64,000 nt of DNA from a virus, in IMG/VR virus record IMGVR_UViG_3300043570_001980, positions 62,001-126,000 of that record, one strand, 5' to 3'. The notes beneath the pieces were generated by a model that worked only from the letters and a program-made list of their open reading frames with translations, searched no databases and was not told where the DNA came from. A program made the position numbers and the translations under genes. Numbering within the stretch: position 1 is the first letter of the stretch; each line of letters begins with the position of its first letter. Shown in pieces: positions 58,368 to 64,000 of this stretch.

Positions 58368-58724
58368 ATGGATTGGTCTAAACAAGAAATGGTACGACTG
58401 CTTAAAAGTGCTCCTGGCACACAGTACCAAGAAGCAGATGACACGCAGAAAATGGTCATTAGAGATTGGGTGCGTAGTTTGCTACAAGCAGGTTCTGTCA
58501 GCCTTGAGTTTGTCAAGGCTGATGGTACAATTCGACAAATGAAATGTACTCTTAATCACGACTTGATCAAATGGGAAACTGTTACAGAATCGGCACTCCC
58601 CAAGAAAGAACGCAAAGAACCCACAGAGGATGTTGTGCGGGTGTATGACTTGGAAAAACAAGAATGGCGTAGTTTTAGATTTGACCGACTGCATAAAATT
58701 ACAACCGAGTTATCTTTTACCTAA
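58368..58724 (+). CDS. DUF2693/WYL_2-like phage protein
   Basis: 118 residues. VSLEFVKADGTIRQMKCTLN and VVRVYDLEKQEWRSFRFDRL match DUF2693-type proteins of T4-like phages (SH3-like fold). N-terminal helical part RLLKSAPGTQYQEADDTQKM. Role unknown. Precedes the groES promoter region. Confidence 0.65.
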   Translation: MDWSKQEMVRLLKSAPGTQYQEADDTQKMVIRDWVRSLLQAGSVSLEFVKADGTIRQMKCTLNHDLIKWETVTESALPKKERKEPTEDVVRVYDLEKQEWRSFRFDRLHKITTELSFT

Positions 58725-58728
58725 TTGG

Positions 58729-58757
58729 TTGCAAATATTTTTTGTATAGTATAAAAT
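58729..58757 (+). promoter_or_regulatory. possible sigma70 promoter of groES-groEL
   Basis: TTGCAA at 58729-58734, 17 bases, TAAAAT at 58752-58757. It lies upstream of a late-type ATAAATA (58767-58772) in the same 110-base gap, suggesting two start sites for the chaperonin operon. Confidence 0.5.
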
Positions 58758-58766
58758 AACGAATTA

Positions 58767-58772
58767 TAAATA
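58767..58772 (+). promoter_or_regulatory. candidate late promoter (TATAAATATT) of groES-groEL
   Basis: ATTATAAATATT is the closest match to the T4 late consensus TATAAATA in the window. The transcript would begin near 58778 and carry the inverted repeat at 58788-58804. Confidence 0.5.
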
Positions 58773-58787
58773 TTGATTCGTGATGCC

Positions 58788-58804
58788 ATTCATGGGTCAT
58801 GAAT
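58788..58804 (+). promoter_or_regulatory. stem-loop in groES leader
   Basis: ATTCATG-GGT-CATGAAT, perfect 7-bp inverted repeat between the promoters and the AAAGGAGAAA ribosome site. Could stabilise the 5' end or bind a regulator. Confidence 0.45.
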
Positions 58805-58834
58805 AAAATCTTGCTTAATTTAAAGGAGAAAAAT

Positions 58835-60753
<1,919 letters not shown>

Positions 60754-60758
60754 TCTAA

Positions 60759-60784
60759 AAGCCCGGACATTGTCCGGGCTTTTT
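60759..60784 (+). terminator. rho-independent terminator of groES-groEL
   Basis: AAGCCCGGACA-T-TGTCCGGGCTT stem (about 10 GC-rich base pairs) with 3' T-run, starting 6 bases after the groEL stop. Also separates the chaperonin operon from the ahpC promoter. Confidence 0.92.
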
Positions 60785-60851
60785 AACAAGAGTTATTGAT
60801 TTTTTCTATTGTCGTTATTAAAACAATTTCAAGAAAAATCCATAAATCTGC

Positions 60852-60880
60852 TTGATTATATAGATATATAATATTATAAT
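60852..60880 (+). promoter_or_regulatory. sigma70-type promoter of ahpC
   Basis: TTGATT at 60852-60857, 17 bases, TATAAT at 60875-60880 (another TATAAT overlaps at 60867-60872). The start would fall on the hairpin at 60885-60904. Confidence 0.7.
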
Positions 60881-60884
60881 AAAC

Positions 60885-60904
60885 ACTCAGTACAAACACT
60901 GAGT
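60885..60904 (+). promoter_or_regulatory. 5' stem-loop ahead of ahpC
   Basis: ACTCAGT-ACAAAC-ACTGAGT, perfect 7-bp stem, 6-base loop, located at the predicted transcription start; loop differs by one base from that before folE. The ribosome site AAAGGAAAA follows 10 bases later. Confidence 0.6.
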
Positions 60905-60928
60905 AACATTTTAACAAAGGAAAATAAC

Positions 60929-61489
60929 ATGAAAACAGTTGGCGATAAATTAACCCCATTTGCAGTAACAGGTGTCAAGCCAGGACAACCAGAAGATGCC
61001 TTCTATACAATTACAGAAAAATCATTTGAAGGCAAGTGGAAAGTAATTGTTTACTATCCAAAGGACTTTACATTTGTATGCCCTACAGAAATTGTAGCAT
61101 ATGACAAATTAGCAGGTGACTTTGCCGAGCGTGATGCAGTTTTACTCACAGGCTCGACAGACAACGAGTTCTGTAAGGTAGCATGGCAAAAGTCACACGA
61201 TGACTTGCGCAAGATTATACATCACCAGTTTGCTGATACTGCTCGTCACCAACCTGGCGAAGAACGTGGCGGTGTAAGTCTTATTGAGCAGTTGGGCGTG
61301 TTCTATGCTCCAGCAGGTGCCGCACTTCGTGCCACATTCATCGTTGACCCAGACAACGTTATCCAGCACGTTACTGTGAACAACTTGAATGTTGGTCGTA
61401 GCCCAGAAGAAACTCTGCGTGTGTTGGATGCGTTACAGACTGGCGAACTATGTGCCTGTAACCGTACCGTTGGCGGCGAGACACTATAA
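60929..61489 (+). CDS. ahpC: peroxiredoxin AhpC (mycobacterial-type, three cysteines)
   Basis: 186 residues. Peroxidatic Cys51 in DFTFVCPTEIVAYDKLAGD and resolving Cys175/Cys177 in TGELCACNRTVGGETL match the three-Cys AhpC of actinobacteria, which is recycled by AhpD rather than AhpF. DPDNVIQHVTVNNLNVGRSP is conserved. Reduces H2O2 and organic peroxides. ahpD follows with a stop/start overlap. Own sigma70-type promoter plus 5' hairpin. Confidence 0.95.
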   Translation: MKTVGDKLTPFAVTGVKPGQPEDAFYTITEKSFEGKWKVIVYYPKDFTFVCPTEIVAYDKLAGDFAERDAVLLTGSTDNEFCKVAWQKSHDDLRKIIHHQFADTARHQPGEERGGVSLIEQLGVFYAPAGAALRATFIVDPDNVIQHVTVNNLNVGRSPEETLRVLDALQTGELCACNRTVGGETL

Positions 61490-61995
61490 TGGCATTTATT
61501 GACGCAATTAAAACTGCGTTGCCAGACTACGCCAAGGACACCAAGTTAAACCTTGATGCTGTTCTTGTGCGTAGCACATTGGATGCTGATGTGGCCATGG
61601 GTTGTGCTGTGGCCGCACTCGCCGCAACTGGTAACGGAAAGGTATTAGCTGTTATGTTAGCGGATCAACCAGTACATGCTGAATCAGCAATGACCGCCGC
61701 TTCAATTATGGCACAGAACAATGTATGGTATCCCTACGTTGAGATGGCTGACGATCCTGCTCTTAAAGGATTGCCAGCACAGTTACGCATGAATGCCATT
61801 GCCAGTCACGGTGGAACTACCAAGTCAAACTTTGAGGCATTTAGTTTAGCCGCAAGTATTGTGGGCAAGTGCCACTTCTGTGTGAAAGCGCACTACGAAA
61901 CACTCAAGCAAGAAGGATACACAGTAGAGCAATTACGTGATATTGGCCGTATTGCCAGTGTTATGAATTCGGTGGCCAAAGTTCTGAACAGCTAA
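61489..61995 (+). CDS. ahpD: alkylhydroperoxidase AhpD
   Basis: 168 residues. SIVGKCHFCVKAHYETLKQE gives C128, C131, H135 and NFEAFSLAAS the upstream Glu116, the proton-relay set of AhpD. DYAKDTKLNLDAVLVRSTLD at the N-terminus is typical. Acts as adaptor reducing AhpC with lipoamide-linked electrons. Overlapping TAATG with ahpC and the next gene. Confidence 0.95.
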   Translation: MAFIDAIKTALPDYAKDTKLNLDAVLVRSTLDADVAMGCAVAALAATGNGKVLAVMLADQPVHAESAMTAASIMAQNNVWYPYVEMADDPALKGLPAQLRMNAIASHGGTTKSNFEAFSLAASIVGKCHFCVKAHYETLKQEGYTVEQLRDIGRIASVMNSVAKVLNS

Positions 61996-63083
61996 TGCAC
62001 AAAAAACATCAAGTCATCAGATGTGAAGCATATATCTTTCAAGGAGATACTTTTTCCGTTGAACAGGCTGAAAATTTTCTTAAAGAGTACGACACAGACT
62101 GTGATACTATTTTAGCTAGTGTGTGGGAAGTACCTTATTATAAAATGTCTACTAACTGGAGACAAGGGTATAAAAACCTAGTACAAACAGCAAAAAGAAA
62201 ATTAAAAGGAAGAATTTTTGTTATACTTGATTCCTGGTATCAACCATATTACCAAGACTTGTTAGATCCAGCTGTTGATGATGTTTTGTTAATTGATTAT
62301 TTCTTGGTTAGAATCTATAACGAAGTTGTAGTTAAAAAACTATGCGATTTTAAAAAAATACCCGATGTAAAAAATCCATTTTTATTCTTAACTGGCAAAC
62401 CATCTAAACTCAACAGAACTCGATTGTTATATAAGTTACAACAGAAGAATTTGTTAGAAAACAGCATATGGTCGTTTTATCCAATTAAAGATAAAATTAA
62501 TCAAGAACATTCAACTGTGCCTGAAATAACAGTTGACGAATACATTGATTTTACAAACAAATATCAACGTCAACCAGATAGTGTTAAATTTAAACCGTCT
62601 GGCCACTCTTATTTTTTTCTTCCGGTACCTTACGACGTTAAACTTTATGATAGTACAGGTTTTTCAATTGTACCCGAAACTATATTTAATAATACAAATT
62701 CGTTTGATACTGTTTTTTTCACAGAAAAAACCTGGATTCCAATATTAAATAATCATGCTTTTATAATTGCTGGAATTCCTGGTGTACTCAAACAACTATC
62801 AACTATGGGGTTCAAAACCTTTGAAGAATATTTGCCAGTTAAATATGACAACATACTTAACCACGAACAACGATTAAATGCAATTGTTGAAAACGTGGAA
62901 TTTTTAGTTAATAACATCGATGCCCTAGAGAATGATTTAATTAACGATATCAAACACAATCATCAAAATTTAATAAAATTAGCTTGCAATAATGTTGATA
63001 ATATTCTCAATCTTGCCAAACAGCATCAATGGCAAATTAAACAGTTTGACGACCTAGTTAACACCGCTGATAAAATTCTATAA
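61995..63083 (+). CDS. glycosyltransferase-like/conserved hypothetical protein
   Basis: 362 residues, low GC. The C-terminal part contains NSFDTVFFTEKTWIPILNNH and FIIAGIPGVLKQLSTMGFKT, a SEKTWxPxxxxHPFI-type block shared with fucosyltransferase-like or exostosin-like phage proteins, in which it binds the sugar nucleotide. N-terminal half (ILASVWEVPYYKMSTNWRQG; FVILDSWYQPYYQ) is unassigned. Likely glycosyltransferase but uncertain. TAATG overlap with ahpD though AT content differs, suggesting a separate origin. Confidence 0.5.
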   Translation: MHKKHQVIRCEAYIFQGDTFSVEQAENFLKEYDTDCDTILASVWEVPYYKMSTNWRQGYKNLVQTAKRKLKGRIFVILDSWYQPYYQDLLDPAVDDVLLIDYFLVRIYNEVVVKKLCDFKKIPDVKNPFLFLTGKPSKLNRTRLLYKLQQKNLLENSIWSFYPIKDKINQEHSTVPEITVDEYIDFTNKYQRQPDSVKFKPSGHSYFFLPVPYDVKLYDSTGFSIVPETIFNNTNSFDTVFFTEKTWIPILNNHAFIIAGIPGVLKQLSTMGFKTFEEYLPVKYDNILNHEQRLNAIVENVEFLVNNIDALENDLINDIKHNHQNLIKLACNNVDNILNLAKQHQWQIKQFDDLVNTADKIL

Positions 63084-63114
63084 CAATTACAGATTATGGA
63101 TATATAATAGTACT

Positions 63115-63219
63115 ATGAACTATCAATCATTGTCCATGTACACCAAGTGTGACGCACGAGATTTCGTGAGTTACAACTATGAGCACATGTGCAATGCGGG
63201 TCTTGGGAAATCTAGATAA
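63115..63219 (+). CDS. possible 34-residue leader peptide
   Basis: ATG 63115 sits 7 bases after a TATAAT, so translation would be leaderless. Reads MNYQSLSMYTKCDARDFVSY and ends GLGKSR. The frame covers the 5' half of the anti-terminator, so ribosome passage could influence the downstream terminator. May be coincidental. Confidence 0.25.
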   Translation: MNYQSLSMYTKCDARDFVSYNYEHMCNAGLGKSR

Positions 63220-63241
63220 CTAGAAAGTACTGCTAATAAAG

Positions 63242-63269
63242 ACCCGCCAACTAGGCGGGTTTTCTTTTT
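63242..63269 (+). terminator. rho-independent terminator
   Basis: ACCCGCC-AACTA-GGCGGGT followed by TTTCTTTTT. Its left arm can alternatively pair with 63196-63204. Confidence 0.85.
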
Positions 63270-63367
63270 GTAGGTAGACCAGAATTGACAGATCTAGTAC
63301 AATAGAAACATGAAGGAAGCAATTCCGGGCAACAACAGAGTGTTGTAAAAATACAACAAACAAGTAG

Positions 63368-63396
63368 TTGACAAAAATTGCAAAGTATCATATAAT
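63368..63396 (+). promoter_or_regulatory. sigma70 consensus promoter of structured RNA/tRNA array
   Basis: TTGACA at 63368-63373 and TATAAT at 63391-63396, 17-base spacer. Predicted start near 63403, right before a GAAA-tetraloop hairpin. Confidence 0.88.
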
Positions 63397-63402
63397 TGAT
63401 GC

Positions 63403-63663
63403 ATACGTTGAGAAATCAACAATGTTCTTTAACAATGTTAGAGTTTTTGTATAGTAGCCCGCAAGGGTTGCTATATTAAAATGTATTAAAGGTTACCTAC
63501 ACCGTTAGGGATCTACAGCGAGGACAGTGGGGCCGCCCACGCTCAAACTAGGTCTATGAAACCGGGCAGAAATGTCCAGAAAAGCGGCGGAGCATGTAGG
63601 CAGTAATGACCGTGCAGGCCTATACAAGACGGTTGTATAGGTAGACATAGATGCACAATGGTT
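63403..63663 (+). ncRNA. structured non-coding RNA leading the tRNA array
   Basis: About 260 bases without a credible gene but full of helices: GTTGA-GAAA-TCAAC (63407-63420); an 11-bp stem closed by GCAA (63450-63475); a closing helix CCTACA (63496-63501)/TGTAGG (63595-63600) around GTGGG-GCCG-CCCAC and GGACA/TGTCC; GTGCA/TGCAC (63612-63616/63652-63656) around CCTATACAA-GACGG-TTGTATAGG (63619-63641). It starts at a consensus promoter and ends just ahead of tRNA-Ser. I considered RNase P RNA and giant phage RNAs such as GOLLD, but no diagnostic conserved core could be confirmed. Confidence 0.5.
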
Positions 63664-63693
63664 CCTTTAGTATTTTTTAATATAGTAAATTTT

Positions 63694-63783
63694 GGAGCGG
63701 TGGCCGAACGGTAAGGCAGCGGATTGCTAATCCGTACAACGTGTTAAAGCGTTGACTGGGTTCGACTCCCAGTCGCTCCGCCA
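63694..63783 (+). tRNA. tRNA-Ser (GCT anticodon)
   Basis: Acceptor GGAGCGG pairs with TCGCTCC (G-T at the base) then GCCA; anticodon loop TTGCTAA; long variable arm (ACAACGTGTTAAAGCGTT) as in class II tRNAs; T-arm CTGGG-TTCGACT-CCCAG. Reads AGC/AGT. Confidence 0.92.
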
Positions 63784-63789
63784 AGTTTT

Positions 63790-63854
63790 GAGAGTCACAT
63801 CGCCTGGATACTTCCTTTGGTAACAAAGCACTAGGTCCTGCAACCGTGGCTCTC
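63790..63854 (+). ncRNA. 65-base structured element between tRNAs
   Basis: GAGAGTCAC/GTGGCTCTC form a 9-bp outer helix (one G-T). Inside is CTTTG-GTAA-CAAAG, a 5-bp stem with a GNRA-type loop, flanked by CCTG/TAGG. Size and outer helix resemble a tRNA but there is no 7-base anticodon loop, no TTCRA T-loop and no CCA. Possibly a tRNA remnant or a separate small RNA. Confidence 0.35.
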
Positions 63855-63862
63855 CCTTATTT

Positions 63863-63937
63863 GCTCGATTCGTCTATCGGTTAGGACATGCGGTTTTCAT
63901 CCGCATAAGAGCGGTTCGACTCCGCTATCGAGTACCA
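63863..63937 (+). tRNA. tRNA-Glu (TTC anticodon)
   Basis: Acceptor GCTCGAT pairs with ATCGAGT (first pair G-T) then ACCA; anticodon arm TGCGG-TTTTCAT-CCGCA with TTC; T-arm GCGG-TTCGACT-CCGC. Confidence 0.88.
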
Positions 63938-63942
63938 GACAT

Positions 63943-64000
63943 GGAGATGTGGCCGAGTGGCTGAAGGCGGCAGACTGTAAATCTGTTCTGTAAAAAGCGC
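63943..64000 (+). tRNA. tRNA-Tyr (GTA anticodon), cut by window end
   Basis: 5' acceptor GGAGATG, D-arm GCCGAGTGGCTGAAGGC, anticodon loop CTGTAAA (GTA) within GCAGA/TCTGT, start of a long variable arm (TCTGTAAAAAGCGC). The 3' part lies beyond base 64000. Confidence 0.85.

Larger units (their letters stand above)
63103..63270 (+). ncRNA. attenuator-like leader / small RNA unit
   Basis: A short transcription unit: TATAAT at 63103-63108, terminator at 63242-63269. Hairpins inside: CACGA-GATT-TCGTG, the palindrome GCACATGTGC (63183-63192) and TCTAG-ATAA-CTAGA. GCGGGTCTT (63196-63204) is the exact reverse complement of AAGACCCGC (63239-63247), the 5' half of the terminator, so an anti-terminator fold is possible. 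A 34-residue frame begins at the predicted start. Confidence 0.45.

Noticed and set aside
63285-63303. TTGACA followed by TACAAT as a promoter
   Set aside because: Spacing is only 7 bases; the functional promoter is the 63368-63396 one.
63790-63854. An additional tRNA gene
   Set aside because: No 7-base anticodon loop, no TTCRA T-loop and no CCA end.

Overview
This window looks like part of a large T4-type myovirus genome. It has a T4-like replication set: a family B DNA polymerase, a gp45-type sliding clamp, an rnh-type 5' nuclease and a DsbA-like protein. Genes are tightly packed, mostly on the + strand, with many ATGA/TAATG overlaps. It also has tRNA clusters with encoded CCA and a GH19/spanin/holin lysis cassette. 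The host is probably a Gram-negative, perhaps freshwater or marine, proteobacterium. This is inferred from the two-component spanins, host-type promoters (TTGACN-17-TATAAT) and the end of a TctC/Bug-family solute-binding protein, a family abundant in Betaproteobacteria. The host is not proven.

Layout. 0-5.6 kb: the TctC-like end, P-loop sulfotransferase-like proteins, an APS kinase-nucleotidyltransferase fusion, an SGNH protein and the only convincing minus-strand gene. 5.7-9.1 kb: lysis and envelope genes. 9.2-13 kb: DnaJ and ClpA. 13-16.2 kb: likely virion or tail genes, a nucleotidyltransferase and a glycosyltransferase. 16.2-27.2 kb: genes whose products begin with a short tag (MRxxExxE type) resembling the T4 internal-protein capsid-targeting peptide. 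The larger ones carry repeated internal (V/I)-x-E|(G/A/N/S) motifs, most often GVAE|G, between unrelated domains (nucleotidyltransferase, zinc peptidase, GNAT, ParB-like, Gp88). I read these as capsid-packaged polyproteins cut by a gp21-like prohead protease; a Dps lies among them. 27.4-36 kb: radical SAM, DsbA, ClpP, polymerase, clamp and a DpdA-type tRNA-guanine-transglycosylase paralogue. 36-39.4 kb: small genes and a Bax-inhibitor-1 family membrane protein. 39.4-52.9 kb: glycan-type enzymes interleaved with FolE, QueD and QueE. 52.9-58.7 kb: nuclease, MazG-like, small proteins and three tRNAs. 58.8-62 kb: GroES-GroEL and AhpC-AhpD. 63.1-64 kb: an attenuator-like unit, structured RNA and a second tRNA cluster running off the end.

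How the parts fit. FolE, QueD, QueE and DpdA form most of a pathway that puts 7-deazaguanine into phage DNA (QueC is not in the window). ClpA plus ClpP, DnaJ and GroES-GroEL form a phage-borne protein-quality set. AhpC, AhpD, Dps and a second CxxC protein form an oxidative-stress set. The most unusual feature is the modular, apparently protease-processed internal-protein locus.
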